A stretch of 64,000 nucleotides of DNA from Rhea pennata (taxonomy: Eukaryota; Chordata; Aves; Rheiformes; Rheidae), in NCBI RefSeq assembly GCF_028389875.1, contig NC_084664.1, forward strand, positions 63,814,703 to 63,878,702. The letters are read 5' to 3'. Position 1 is the stretch's first letter. Every line of letters starts with the position of its first letter. The position numbers and the translations under genes were made by a program. This document shows positions 25,391 through 37,749 of the stretch, piece by piece. A model generated the notes under the pieces. It saw nothing but the letters and a program-made list of their open reading frames with translations, was not told where the DNA came from and ran no database searches.

Positions 25391-25799
25391 GGGCGGCCGC
25401 CGCGGCGCGCACGCTCCCGCCGCGCCAGCGGGGCGAAGGTCGGAGGGTGTGAGTGTGTGTGTGTGGGGGGGGGGATGTGTGCAGTGTTAAAATAAAGGGG
25501 AAAAAAAGAAAAAAAAAGAAAAAAAAGAAGAGGCGGCTAACGATCAAGAACCGGCTCCTCTCGCCCGCTCCGGCCGCGCTCCCCGCTCCGCCGGCCGCGC
25601 CGCCTCCCCGGCGGCAGCGGGCGGGAGCCCCCGCGGGGCAGCGCCGCGGCTCCGCGCCCGGCGAGCCCCCACCCGCCGCCGGGCCGGACCCTCCCCCCGG
25701 GGAAGGGCGCGGGCAGGGGCGGCGCGGCGCGGCGGTGCCCCCGCGGGGGCGGCGGCGCTGCCCCCCGCGCCCGCGCGGCTCCCGGCGCCGTCTCCGCCC

Positions 25800-25896
25800 C
25801 GCCGGCGGCGGGCTCCACCTGGCTTCCAGCCGCCGCGGCAGGGACGACCGGGTGAGGCCGCCGGAGACAGGAACGAGCCACCCGGGCAGGCTGAAG
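25800..25896 (+). other. possible divergent non-coding first exon (plus strand)
   Basis: On the plus strand a consensus donor, CTGAAG|GTGAGA, lies at 25,896/25,897 inside the CpG island. CpG-island promoters are commonly bidirectional, and a spliced antisense or lncRNA transcript running toward higher coordinates is one reading. The start is not visible and the left boundary is arbitrary. No downstream plus-strand exon could be paired with it confidently. Confidence 0.25.
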
Positions 25897-25941
25897 GTGA
25901 GAAACGGCAGCGAGCCGCGACGGGGAGCGACCGCCGCTTAC

Positions 25942-26060
25942 CTCTTCCCCTGGCTGCACCGGTGACAGTCGCGCAGGCTGTCAGTGATCGCCCCTTTCCC
26001 CAAGCCCGTCCCTCCCTTCCAGGCAGGTCGTCAGCTCGCATCTGCGCCCCTTCAGCCATC
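25942..26060 (-). other. possible alternative non-coding first exon (minus strand)
   Basis: On the minus strand a good donor, AGAG|GTAAGC, has its GT at 25,941-25,940. The sequence upstream of it (about 25,942-26,060) has no frame that stays open with a convincing start, so it would be a 5' UTR exon. The upstream limit, meaning the start site, cannot be seen and the given end is arbitrary. It could be an alternative promoter exon for the same gene as the coding exon at 25,390. Confidence 0.35.
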
Positions 26061-27115
26061 CGACAGTGCCTCGCTCAGCCGACTGTCCAGCAGCAACGCG
26101 AGCAACGTCTCTGGCCCAAAAAGTGAGGGAAAGTTTCTTCCCCAGGGAGCAAAAGCTTGGTAAATCGGTGGCAGCAGCTGCATGGAAATGATGGCTTTGC
26201 TATCTGCGAGAAAACGCCATGCCAGGCAGATCGTAAATCCTTGGAAACATTTAGACATTGGATTAACATGCCAATAACAGAAAGGAGAAAAACATTCATC
26301 TTCTCTGTACTGCATGAATGGAAGATTACAGGAAACCTCTACCTTTCTCCAGCTTGTACTAAGGATTTTGCATTATGATCACAAATAGCTGTTTTTGTGC
26401 ACCTATCTCAATGTATAATGAATAGATTTATTGTAATATACTCATCCTTAATTTCATCCCCTCTCACTCTGACTTTAGGTCTATCCCCTTAATTCCTGGC
26501 TCTTCTTACCAGCATAAAGGTAAGAAGATGTTTTCCGTTGCCTTTTCTCCATACCTGTCATGTCATATACAGAGGGCCTAAGGGTCAGACAGGCAGCTGA
26601 ATCCCGTAGGCATACTTGGAGAAACAAAAAGAAATTCACAAAAATGAAACATTATTGAGCTCTAATTTCTATGTTAAAATTGGTAAAAGTGACTAATACA
26701 CATTGGTTCAGTCACCGTGGTTCAGTAATGACCCCTGGTCATCTGAGCCACAGTAATGAGCCACATGCACGTTCCTAATTTGCCTCATTAAGAAAAGAAA
26801 CAGGCTAGTTTACATGTGTATTTTGCAAGTGGAGTGGATTCAGAGGATGCACCCTATCAATTACAACAGCTCTATCAGTGGGCAAGTCTTTGCACGCTGG
26901 TAGCTCTGTTCCAGTTCTTCTCACCCTCTCCTATTGACTTCACCATTTCACATCAGTTTATCCTGACAGGACTGTGTAATCATTTTCTGTTTGACACCAT
27001 CTTCTTTTCTAAGATACCTTTCTGTAGGCATACAAAGGCTGCCAGAACAAAGCACAAACCAGCAAACAACAGCATCAGCTCATTATATCATTATATTCAC
27101 TTCATTTTGTGTGGC

Positions 27116-27120
<5 letters not shown>

Positions 27121-27154
<34 letters not shown>
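27121..27154 (+). repeat. A34 run
   Basis: Thirty-four consecutive A. Upstream sequence shows no recognisable gene body, so a processed pseudogene tail is not supported. Confidence 0.95.
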
Positions 27155-27158
<4 letters not shown>

Positions 27159-27639
27159 AAAACCTATTAATCACTGAAATCATCATCTCAGTACCTCTCT
27201 GAGGGCTAGGAGCAGCAGCAGCACAGGCTGTTTGTAGCCCAAACTCTGCGGTCGCTGTTAGCCGGCCAAAGATCCACGCGCAATACCTAGAGCTGCTCTT
27301 CACGGCATGGTGTGGGCATTCATCTTTCTCTAGACTTCTTGACACAGGGCCCAGTTCTCAAAAAGGGCCAAGGGAGCGTTTCTCGCGTGCACTGTAATTT
27401 CCACATTTGGAGGCTATGTTCATTTATTAGGCATCAGCATTAGCCCTGAGAAGGACCCGTACAAGTATTTGCAAATCTCATAAAATATCTGTGAGACTGA
27501 GATCTGGTGACAATGCCACCCAGGACTGACTTCTTAACGCTTTCTCATCTGAACAGTTTCATGATCGATCATCTCCATTTAGATGACCTCCTCAATATAT
27601 TTCCTATTATTATTAAATATTAAGGCATTTCGATGATAA

Positions 27640-27705
27640 CATTTTTGCTACGAAATACCTCATCTTTGCTATGAAATACCTTACCCTGGCTATTAAATAC
27701 CTTTC
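27640..27705 (+). repeat. 21-bp tandem repeat, three copies
   Basis: Three diverged copies of a unit containing 'gctaygaaataccttac' or 'gctattaaatacc' lie head to tail. It is a small minisatellite. Confidence 0.75.
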
Positions 27706-27939
27706 AAAATGATACTTTATTAATCAGCACTGCAATTTCACATTCCTGCTTTTATCCAGTCTTCAAAACATTATTCCTATTTTTCTGACTTTTGCCGCTA
27801 ATTATATTACTGATTCAAACCTTTAAGACTACATTCTTTTTCTGATAAAACTATCTTGCCATTTTTCAGGAATTTTAGTTTATAATATAAAGATAAATGA
27901 ACATGTGAAGAATCTAGTAAGACAAGTCTAATACCAAAG

Positions 27940-27962
27940 TTTTTTTTTTTTTTTTTTTTTTT
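27940..27962 (+). repeat. T23 run
   Basis: Twenty-three consecutive T, which is a poly(A) run on the minus strand. It is the main exception to the plus-strand A bias of long runs here. Confidence 0.95.
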
Positions 27963-30900
27963 CTAATGTAGCAAAAAGAGGTTAAAATTAGGTCAGGATT
28001 AGCTAATATATACCAGTTATCCAAGACCTGATCTAGCACAGCTTATAACTTTTGCTACAACTTAGCTGTTTGAGGATCATCCTAGAATTTGAAGCCAGGT
28101 TTGAGCTTAAAGAGCAGGGCAAAAACACAACAAACCTGAATTTATAATAGGAGATGATTGTGAACAGTAGTTAATGTGGGGGATTTTATACACAGAAATA
28201 CACACTTTTGCTACATAAGCTCAACTGTTTTTCCCACTCCAAGCTATCTGAAAGTTGCAGTTTAAGCCTTATATAAGAGAGTAGATTTGCTGTACTACTG
28301 CAAAATTCCTGGCTATGTAGCAGTTAGAGCTGTGTAGCCTCAAGCTCATGAAATTCCTTTATTTTCCTATCCTCAGGAAAAATGGGAAGGAAAATCAATT
28401 TTCTGGGCTTGTTAGACCCTTGAGTCCCAGAACCACGCTTCTCCAACAAGTTGTTTGGGGATTTAATCCTATTGGTCTCACTGAGAACTTAAAATAGCCA
28501 TAAGCAAATTATATTGATTTTAGAGAAATCTGACAAAAAACAAATAAAACCGAAACAATCTTTTTGAATAAAAATTCAGTCATCACTAGTCCCTCTGATA
28601 CTAGCATAATATCATCAAAAACCAAGAGGCTGAACCTGCTTTAGAAAGACATGGTTGTTTAATGCCTAGGGGCACTCAAGGGGGAACCAGGACATGCAGA
28701 TTGTCCTTGGCTCTGTCCACAGTCGCCCAGCAACTCACTGACAAGTGTCTGGGGCATCTTTTGTTCTCTTACTTGTCTGGTGCTCTGCCTAGGAGCCTCA
28801 TTTACGACTTGATACCAAAGCATACAACATTCAGGGGACAACAAAACATAGTTCCTGCTCTGAGAGTCTAAGGAACGGTGATCTTATTTCTCTATGTGGT
28901 TTCAGAGATTTAGTTTAACAAATCTGTGATGCAATTGGGTCTCCCAAGAAAGAACTAATAAAGGCAGTGAATCGTGTGCAGAGGAGTCATCTGAATGAAC
29001 ACAGGGGTATGGACATAGGTTTTATATTATTTATTATGTAGCTATAGCCAGGATCATTTGTATTACTTCTGAGTTATCCTGTAATCACCTACTTTGCACA
29101 CAGATATACTGAAGTTGGTCCTTCGTCTTAATTACCTCCAGACCTATTATCTCCCTAAAGGAAAAGTAGATCCCTTCTGAGAACCCTCTTCTTTTACCTC
29201 CTGAAACTTGCTGAAGTCCGTCAAGAGTTTGGAGAGTGTTAGGGCTCCTGGAAGAAGGAACTGGGAGTGTGCATAACTGCTTGCTTGATGCAAAAAGCTG
29301 GAGAGCCTTTCCCAACTTTCTCTTGCAAACAGCTGTTGAAGAAACCTCTGTTCCTGCCTCCAAACCTCAGCATGGGCTGGCGAGAGGCAGTGGGGAGAGA
29401 GCGGCTGCGTGTTGCTGCTCAACAGGAGTCATTTGATTCAGAGCTGGCCCAGCACGAATGCTGCAGGACAGATCTAGCACTGTCACTTTGGGTAAAGTTA
29501 TTACAGAAAGCCAGGGTCTTTTTGCCTAGAGAGCTTCTTGGGCCACACATACAGAGTATGGAATGTGATACAGATGAAGGGAGAAGGGAAAACAGTTAAA
29601 CTAAATAAAAACTAAATAAAAGGAGTTTTGTGAACTCAGCCATCAGGAAATTAAAAGAGGGTTATATTCAATGCAGTTAAAAGTGGACACAGCAAACCTC
29701 AGTGTAATAGAGTGAAGCTGGTACACCTCTATAATGTGCTGACACAATCCTGGATCTAGGAAGCGTAGATTCTTTAAGGATTTTGTTTCAGAAGTTGAAT
29801 GTTGATTAAATACTTATTCTACCATTCTTTCTTTTTTTTTTCCCCAAGAGTTTTACAGGTGGTTACTTTTCTCTAACATTTCAACATATATTTTAGACAA
29901 GTAGCCTTTTGTAGCTACTGTTCTCTACCATGCAAACTTTTTTCCCCCCAAGAATTGAAACACCAGCCATAGTCAGCAATTAAATCAACACCAATGAAAG
30001 GATAATTAATTAGATAGACGACTGGTCTCACCGAAAGAGTTAGATTTCATATTCTTAGGCATGACTATGTTCAGAGCCTTCTGAAGAAAAATGCTACTGT
30101 AAGATTCTTCCCAAAATGAGAATAAGCACTGCATGATTGATGCTCATCTGTTATACTTTTGGATTATTGTATGAACCATGTAAGAGAAGGCAATAAAATT
30201 ACCCAGTGAAAATAAAATTATAAAGACATTAAACAGCATATTGCATTATATAACTGAAAAAAAGCATTAGGACAGTCTTTACCAACCTGCAAAATAATCT
30301 TGAATCAAAACGTTAACTAACCTACGTAAAAGTAGCTCCGCTGCACCGAACAGGGTAATTCCTGTTGAGAGCGTTGGTCAGGGTGACCTGCTCCCAGCCA
30401 TTCCTCACTGCAGGGGTTTTGCTCTTTGTTCACCAAGCCAAGGAGAGCCTGACATTGGCAAAGCAACATTTCAGAGAGGAGACTCACTGCCTCCCAAATG
30501 CCAGCACCACTCAAACTCCCTCAAACACTACTCCTTTCTCTAACGAGAATGTGTTGTGCTGGGCTTAGCATCAGTATTTTCTTGAAAGAAAAGTGTATCT
30601 TTAGGACTACTCAATCTAACAGAACTAGCAGAAAGGGAAACAAACAACTTCGGTGGAAAGTTATTTGCACAGAAGCTCACTTTTCTGGAAATAGTTCATT
30701 TAGATGTGGTGTGAAGACAAAGCATAACACTTTGGCATGACACTTTCCAAGTGATTCAGCTACAGATAGACCGTGCTTTTGTAAAGCAGGGTAGGAGTGA
30801 CAAGAAGACAGCAGAAGGGACATTCTATATATTGTTTATTTCTAATTAAGAAAATAGAAATCTCTATATAAGCTATCGATATGGCATATTCTCAATTTTC

Positions 30901-33558
30901 CTTATACAGCACCTTACATGCACAACAAAATGTGACTTTGGTGTGTAACTGTGTAAACTCTTCCAGGCCCCTCCCATACGTTGTAATCCAGCTTTCCTTT
31001 GAACAAGAACATTTCATCTTGTAAATAATGGCAGTGAGGAAGGCCTTCTGGAAATAAGTTGGTCCTTGCAGTGTCTGATTGCTCTTAAAAAACAATTCTA
31101 AAGTGAGCTATTGAATACTTAATACCAGAGTTTCTATTTCAAGAAGGTTATTTCTATTTTCCTATGTATAATGTGGTCAAGCTATAATCAGAAGAATTAT
31201 ATCCACTTACAGACTGCTCTAAATATGTAGCACCGTATGAGATAGAGTTTATTTTAAAAGTCTAAAACTATTTTATAGCTCACAGTCTGGGTTAAAATTT
31301 CTCCCACTTTCAATTAGATGTTTCCATGTAGTTTTTCATTGAAATTTAAAAAGTTTCAATAATTAGAATAACACTAGTATCTCAAGGTTTCATTTTAAAA
31401 ATTCAAGGTGGATTTAAAAAAACCTAGATTTTGTAGATTTTTTCATGGTTACTTACACTGTTCTCATTTCACACTTGTATCACATCTGATGCACCTCATA
31501 TAAGGCAGTTAACTGATTTACAGCAATCTAAATGATAACAGCATTTGGTTCTGTATTTTTATCAAAGGTAATATGCTACAATACAGACATACAAATACAT
31601 ACTCATGCAAAAAGTATGTATGTATATGTACAAACCCCAAAAGAGCAGCATGTTTGGTCCTGGTATTTCTATTCAGTTATTTAGTTCATAGTGGCCTTAG
31701 CTGAACAACACCTTAAAGAACACAAAGATTTACACGCATGTGAAAACTCACCGATATTACACTTAAGTTTTTCGATTCATTAATAAAAATCCAACTCTTC
31801 AACATTTTATCTCTAGAATTTTCCATAAATTGAATATAAAGAAAAAAACTTACCCTAGGGAATTCCCACTGGGCATATTGGGATTATCATTGCATACAGT
31901 TTTTTTCTAACCACTGCCACAACCCGGCATGTCCACAATCGCAGAGGGTTGCTTCCCCACCACCCTCCCTTTGGAGGCCTAACCTGGATCTTCTGGAGCA
32001 AAGATGTCTTAGCTCTTAGACCACCCTTCATACTTTTCAGGGGCTTTACAGCTTGACATCAAATAGATGACAAAATACTTTTTTTCTTCTTCTTTACCAA
32101 CATACCTTGAGACCAATCTTGCTGCTTGTTTTTGTTTCCAGAAGGTGTCAGGTAGCTGGGTAGGGCAAATGCAGAGGAATGGAAGTCTTCCAAAACTGTC
32201 CAGTTGCACCAAACCAGAAGAACTTGGACTGAGACAAAGTATACAGTTGCTTCACCACAGTGTAACTGGACAGATGTGTTCAACCAGGAACTAGACAAGG
32301 TAATGCTTTTCTCTTCAGGAATGGCTGTGGTCACCTTCCTCACCTCGCTCCTGTAAGTGACACATAATTAGAAACAAAAAAAACTCTCCTTCAATTAACA
32401 AAGATGCAAGAAGAGAAATTGGTGAGCAAAAAGGGATGGAGGAAATACGAATCATCAGGAGAACATGACTGGTATGATCCCAAATCTACTGATATTAGTG
32501 AGAGATTTTCCACAACTGGTTTTGCCCAATTTTTCACATCATCTGCAAACATGGTCAGTACTGACCAGGCTTTTGACACAACCTTTTTCTATAATTTCCT
32601 CCCCTCCTCCTCCTGAAGCTAATCATCTCGTAATATCTTCATATCTTTAATCACTCATATTGGTGCACCCAAGAATCCTCTATAACTGCATTAGCTTTCA
32701 GAGAAATCTACTGTTGGCTAGAACAACATCAAGGAAAAAAGAGTCTCTCACGGGCTTTAATACCCCCTACCTTATATATGATGGTCGATTAAGCTTTGGA
32801 AACGTTTTACTTCTCTGTCCTCTCTTAGGATATCAGCTGTCCTTATGCTCTAATGTTAGGCTAGGGGCAGGGTATAAATTAGGACGTAATTAAAAAGAAA
32901 CAACACTCCCTTTCTTCAGATGAGTCACCAGCAGTTATCCAGGGAATGCGCAGTATGAAGATTACTGCAGATTCCCTGCATTAACAATACAAAGCAGCTA
33001 CTTTAAGTTACTTTGGAAAAATACATACGGAACAACCCGCATTTGTAAATAAAGAACATCAATTTCCTACTGTTCATGGCAGCTGACTAGAATAATCAGC
33101 TTCCAAAGCTCATTGTGAATTTGCTCCAAGGCCTGGGATGGGGCAGAAGCACCACAGCACTGCTGCAGGGACAGCCCAAAAGCAAACCGTGATGCCAAGA
33201 GCCATGCTTGGTTTCTCCTCAACCCCGTGGTGAGCACATTGCCTGCAGCAGCCTACGCCTGGCGCGGCGCTCATCAGCCAGCGTGTTGGCACAACTTTGT
33301 TTTCCAGACAAGCAGGCAGCAAGCCAAAGCTCCACCTTTTCTCCCCCTGTCTCCTCTCTCAAAGGAGAGGGACGACAGAGTGAAAAACAAGAGTTCTGCA
33401 GAAACTGATCCTTTCACGTGATACAAGTATCACTAAAAATGGCTTAGTAGCCACTGTGGGTCTAGAATATGTACCTCAGTCTTTTTAGTAGAGAGCTATG
33501 CATCCATAGAGATTTAAAGAATATCTTACGTTTAATATACTTTTTATATACTTATATA

Positions 33559-33590
33559 TATAGGTATACTTTTAATATACCTATACTTTT
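33559..33590. repeat. AT-rich imperfect palindrome
   Basis: 'ataggtata' and 'tatacctat' face each other across seven bases inside a longer TA-rich block (33,535-33,590). Confidence 0.7.
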
Positions 33591-34731
33591 CATAACTTCA
33601 TGAACTATTAAAAAAAGATCACAGATCTCTAAATATTTCTTCTTTTAATAGATGACAAGTGAAAGTGTAAACCTAAGTGCATTAAATTAACGCCAATAAC
33701 AACAACAAGGGAAGTGCTTTCACAGCCCCAATTGGCCTTTTAAGCCCCAGAAGTCACACTGACTTCAGTGAATGCTACTGAAACAAAATGCATATGTAAA
33801 TCTTTGGAAACTCTAACTCAGAAGAATATTGATTTTTCCAACTGTCTAATCAACTGAGATATTACTGTCTACAGCTTTCCTACAATTTTCCAAGGGAAAA
33901 AGATAAACAAGAGGGTGACATTTCAACCGTTCATACGTGTTCTGCATATGACATACCACCATTCCTCCTGCTTATGAAGGAAGTAAGAGTCTGCTCCAGT
34001 TAAGACTCTGTATGTGTGCACATGTGGTAACCAGCTATGCAGAATAACAGCCACCTTTGTGGCCTAAGTCATGGCTTCTGTGAAGATGTCTCATTTTTCA
34101 GTGCGATCAGTATTCTGCTTATCCACATTACCTGCACACACAGAAGATAATCTTCAGTGGGACTGAGGACGCATCATCTGTGAGACACGGAATACGTTTG
34201 TGCAGGAAATCACTGGCTGTGTTTTCAAAGCATCTGCTTCTCAGAAATGGTGGATTATATAGTAGTAACTAAAAGGGTGGTAGCATTCGCACTCATCAGA
34301 TGGTCCTGCCCTCATGTAGGAGTGCAGTCAGCTCCCATCTGTAAGTATTTGCGCATGCTGCCATAGTCTGGCAACACAATTTCCTTCTTGTGCAAGACGA
34401 TCTGAGGTGGAGCTTGACTTCTGTGGTAGGTTGTCGCAGGAGACCTACAGCAGCCCTTGCCGCAAGAGGAATGCAGAGCAACAGCTTCTCTGCGGGGTCA
34501 CACCCTGCTCCTGCTAGCCTCTCTGATCCTTTTCCCAATGCAGAACAGACTTTCCAGGTTTACGTGCTGCAAAATTTTGAAGTGAACAGGATGCTCTGGG
34601 ATGTGGAGAATGCTTTACTCACCCCTTCCATGAGAGTTCCCAAAGGATATCAGTCCCCAGAAGCGGTGGGTCTCTACATCACTGTTACGTGTGCTTTTTG
34701 CCTTCTGACAGGGTATGATAGCATTCCTAGT

Positions 34732-34732
<1 letters not shown>

Positions 34733-34764
<32 letters not shown>
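34733..34764 (+). repeat. A32 run
   Basis: Thirty-two A follow a ~345-nt frame opening at 34,390 (143 codons in all, including the poly-Lys run). The upstream part is moderately GC-rich, so a retroposed sequence with its tail is conceivable. No parent gene was recognised and no AATAAA precedes the run. Confidence 0.9.
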
Positions 34765-34767
<3 letters not shown>

Positions 34768-37479
34768 AAACTGAAGGTTTTAGTGTCCTTCCCCATAGCA
34801 ACTTCAGCTCACTACAGCTGAAACCTTTCTTTAAAAACTTAGCCAAGCCTAGCTGCGTCACTACGAAGCTCACAGAGTACTTTAAACAACTGGTAGGCTC
34901 TGAAGCAGAATCATCCTTGCTCATGTTGTTATCTCCCCATTCTGTAAGATTTAAATGTCACAGCATAATAGAATAACTGGACAATTTATGGAACTTAAAA
35001 TGTAGCGTTTTTTAAAAGAGTATGAAATTCACAAGGTGTCATTTCAAATTTAGTTTACTTCTGAAAACCCAGGAGGAAGCTTTTCTGGTGGTTCCTTAGA
35101 AAACTGTACAATGTGGTTCATTTATACCACACAATTCCAGTTCCAGACCACTGTCTAAAAGCAAGTCTTGAAATTACATTTGTTACCATACTGCTTTATG
35201 TCTACCTCACGCCTTCCTTATGAATAAATACTAAGCATGGCTATGCCTGGAACTTTCAGATAGATATAATACACACTGTAAAATAGCTATATGTGTATAT
35301 ATTATGATGCTAGACTTTTTTTTTTTCCTTTTTTTTCCCCACATACTGACTTAGAAGCTCCGAATGCCTGGGGCTTCTTGAATGCCCAAAAGGATTTGAT
35401 GTCTCTGTTAATGAACCCAGGTTACACTCTCAGATTTGTTGGCAAACTAAGGACATCCAAGATAAACTGAATCCCAGAATTCTGAATCCTAATAAATATT
35501 CTAATAATAGACTCCAACAGCTGAGCCAAAAAATCTGATAGGAACTCATCATTTCTTTAAAGTTTATCAGAACAAAACCTGTGGTTTTGCAGTATTTTAG
35601 TGCATAAGTGTACAGTGAGAAAACAGGCTGTGGAAAACACAGGGGAAGGGAACTTCATTTAACATGTTTTCAATGGTCTTGTGAAAACATATAACAAAAA
35701 AGGCCCAAGAAAAAGAATTTTGGATCAATTATTGGATTAAGGCTCAAAAGGATTAACGATTGAGAAAGGAAGGAGAGGAACTAGTAAGAAGACAAAAAGT
35801 ACTCCCAAATTCTCCAAGGTCTTACTGCAAAATTGAGCTTCACAGCGTTCACCTCCTGTGCCACCCCCTGGAGCGCCGGGCCTTGGGCAGCCTCCACCAC
35901 CCTCTCCCCCCGTCTCCGAGCCCGGAGGGGAAGGAAGCCCCCAGCAGACCACAGCTCTTTGGGCAGCCAGGGAGGCAAGGGTGAAGCAAGCAGAAAGCAC
36001 CAACAGCTATGCCCCAAACAGGTTTTTGGGCACGTTTTGTTACTATGCGCGTGAGGCATTACTGAGAAATAGGGAGTTACAAACTGGAGGAAGGTTTGCA
36101 GTTCTAATAATATTTATGATTTTGTAATTTATTTGCAGCTTTGTGAAACGTATCTGGGTAAACGGCTGTCTGAGACTAAGGCAATAATTTCCAGCAGCCG
36201 ATGAAAGGCTAACAGTTGTGCTCAGTTAGCAAGGAGGTCAGACGATTTTGCATTACAGGCTTATACAAGTATAGGAGGCAGAAAAAACAATGTTGGTGTC
36301 TCCCTGAAGATCTGTTTTGAGTTCTGCACTCAGTCAAGCTCAGTTAGCGGTTGAGGGTCAGGAGCAGCTGGCCAAGAGATGAGCAGCCCCCACAGCAGTC
36401 ACTAGAAACTGAGGGTTGCTCCCCTGCCAAACAGCTTTCACTTACAGCAGATGATGGGGAAAAGTCTAGCCTAGGAATTGCTTTCTTAGAGGAAAAGGCT
36501 GTGAATATTATAAAGAATAACTATAACAATCAGTTATTACTATTCTGTTTATCTACTCAGTTAGACTTCGTTGCTTAAAAAACGAAAAACAAACACACAC
36601 TTTGTAAGCCATTTGATTCCTGTTTGTGAATGGGAAAAAATAGTTCGGTTAAAAAAAAAAAAAAAAAGAAGAAAGAAAAAAGAAAAAAGAAAAAAAAAAG
36701 AACTTTCCCCACTTTCCAGGTGTGGTCTGTAGTCACTGTTTTAGGATTAACTCTCTTGTATTTTAACCTAGCTCTTGCTACTGCCAGCCAAGTCCTGGCA
36801 AAACGGTTACATCTTAACAAAGATGCAGGGTTTTAATTAAATGATCGCACATTTCTTTTTCCACAGGTTCCCTGCTACAACTGGTTTGTAGGATGGAGGC
36901 TTGTCTGGGTTATGCTAAGATGAGTAGTTTATCTCATCAGCTGGGTAAGGAAGCGAACAAGGAGATTCTAGGAAGGAAAAAGGATAATGTCATATTAAGA
37001 TAATTAAATACTATTCCGGGCTGTGACAGACTCCTTGGCTCTGAGCAATTATAAATAATACTGGGTACATGGGATGAAACTTAATTTAGGATGCAGTTTC
37101 ATAGTCTATTCAAGCTAATCTAAGTTGGCATTATTTGTGAAAGAAGCAGGCTCGCTGGCCTGTCTGTCCCCAGCGATACCATTCCCTTTTTTTTTCTTGC
37201 CACTACACTGTTCCCCTTTTTTTTCTCCCTCCTCTGAATACACATGGGAAAATTATTTGTCTCCGTGTAGCTCAAAGTCGGGCAGGAGGGACAGCCCCAC
37301 TGCACCCCACTGAACTCAAGCACAGCTACAGCCTTACTGGGAGCCAGAAAAAAAAAAAGAACAAAAAAACAATAACAAAAACCCACAAAAAAGGGTTAGC
37401 TGATTTGGGGGTGTGTGTTCATGTCTTTCAATGGCAGCAACAGCTTCAAGCAGTCATGAAACAACAGCAACATACCCCG

Positions 37480-37560
37480 AGGCCTGTGAAACAGTGCAGC
37501 AGTTAAGACACTTGAACCCAAAACTCTCTCAGGTTGACACTAATTCTAGCATTTGCTAAC
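37480..37560 (+). repeat. possible tRNA-derived SINE fragment
   Basis: The pattern 'gcagcagttaagacacttga', followed by 'ctctctcaggttgacac', resembles the A-box and B-box part of a MIR-type SINE. It is short and diverged and could be coincidence. Confidence 0.3.
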
Positions 37561-37701
37561 TTAATGTTTTATGTTTAAATTCTGAAGGCCACAGCGCATC
37601 AGCTCTGATCCACTGGTGAATGGTCCAAGTATAGGCAAGTAAAATCCTATTTTACCAGTGGAAAAACAAGAACAACCAAAACAAAAGGCTTTATATCTAA
37701 T

Positions 37702-37704
<3 letters not shown>

Positions 37705-37745
<41 letters not shown>
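37705..37745 (+). repeat. A41 run
   Basis: Forty-one consecutive A. Nothing coding is recognised next to it. Confidence 0.95.

Positions 37746-37749
<4 letters not shown>

Larger units (their letters stand above)
25268..25473. repeat. perfect 21-bp inverted repeat bracketing the first coding exon
   Basis: Nine C followed by six AC units at 25,268-25,288 is the exact reverse complement of six GT units plus nine of the ten G at 25,453-25,473. The arms flank the ATG-containing exon and the CG-rich tandem array, with a 164-bp spacer. A transcript or single strand could pair the arms. Confidence 0.85.
24900..26110. promoter_or_regulatory. CpG island promoter
   Basis: A sharp switch from AT-rich flanks to very GC-rich, CpG-dense DNA covers about 1.2 kb. 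It is the only such block of this size in the window, and this is how most housekeeping and developmental vertebrate promoters look. It contains a five-base CG-rich tandem array (about 25,301-25,330), a C-run plus AC tract and its exact complement (25,268-25,288 and 25,453-25,473), and A-rich runs at 25,499-25,530. Splice donors occur on both strands, so divergent transcription is likely. No TATA box was noticed. The start codon and donor at 25,390-25,346 point to a gene transcribed toward lower coordinates. Confidence 0.9.

Noticed and set aside
24838..26059. Long ORFs on both strands of the CpG island, up to 193 codons.
   Set aside because: High GC removes stop codons, so overlapping ORFs appear in several frames at once. 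They are Pro/Arg/Ala/Gly-rich and lack domains.
31906..31985. tRNA-Leu-like string near 31.9-32.05 kb on the minus strand.
   Set aside because: Only a short A-box-like and anticodon-arm-like resemblance; no B box and no complete cloverleaf.
32391..32579. Minus-strand frame with 'FADDVKNWAKP', reminiscent of the FADD motif in LINE reverse transcriptases.
   Set aside because: The match is a few residues with no other reverse-transcriptase motifs nearby.
26075..35956. A minus-strand chain of about a dozen exon-like segments (35,956-35,826; 34,704-34,623; 33,162-33,071; 32,350-32,106; 31,868-31,752; 31,083-30,918; 29,376-29,198; 28,859-28,739; 27,356-27,287; 26,309 onward) with mostly compatible splice phases.
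   Set aside because: Segments this short are open in some frame about half the time by chance, and phases were matched after the fact. Hand counts on several of them show G about equally common at first and second codon positions (for example 13 and 12 of 59 at 29.3 kb), and cysteine/tryptophan are too frequent in some.
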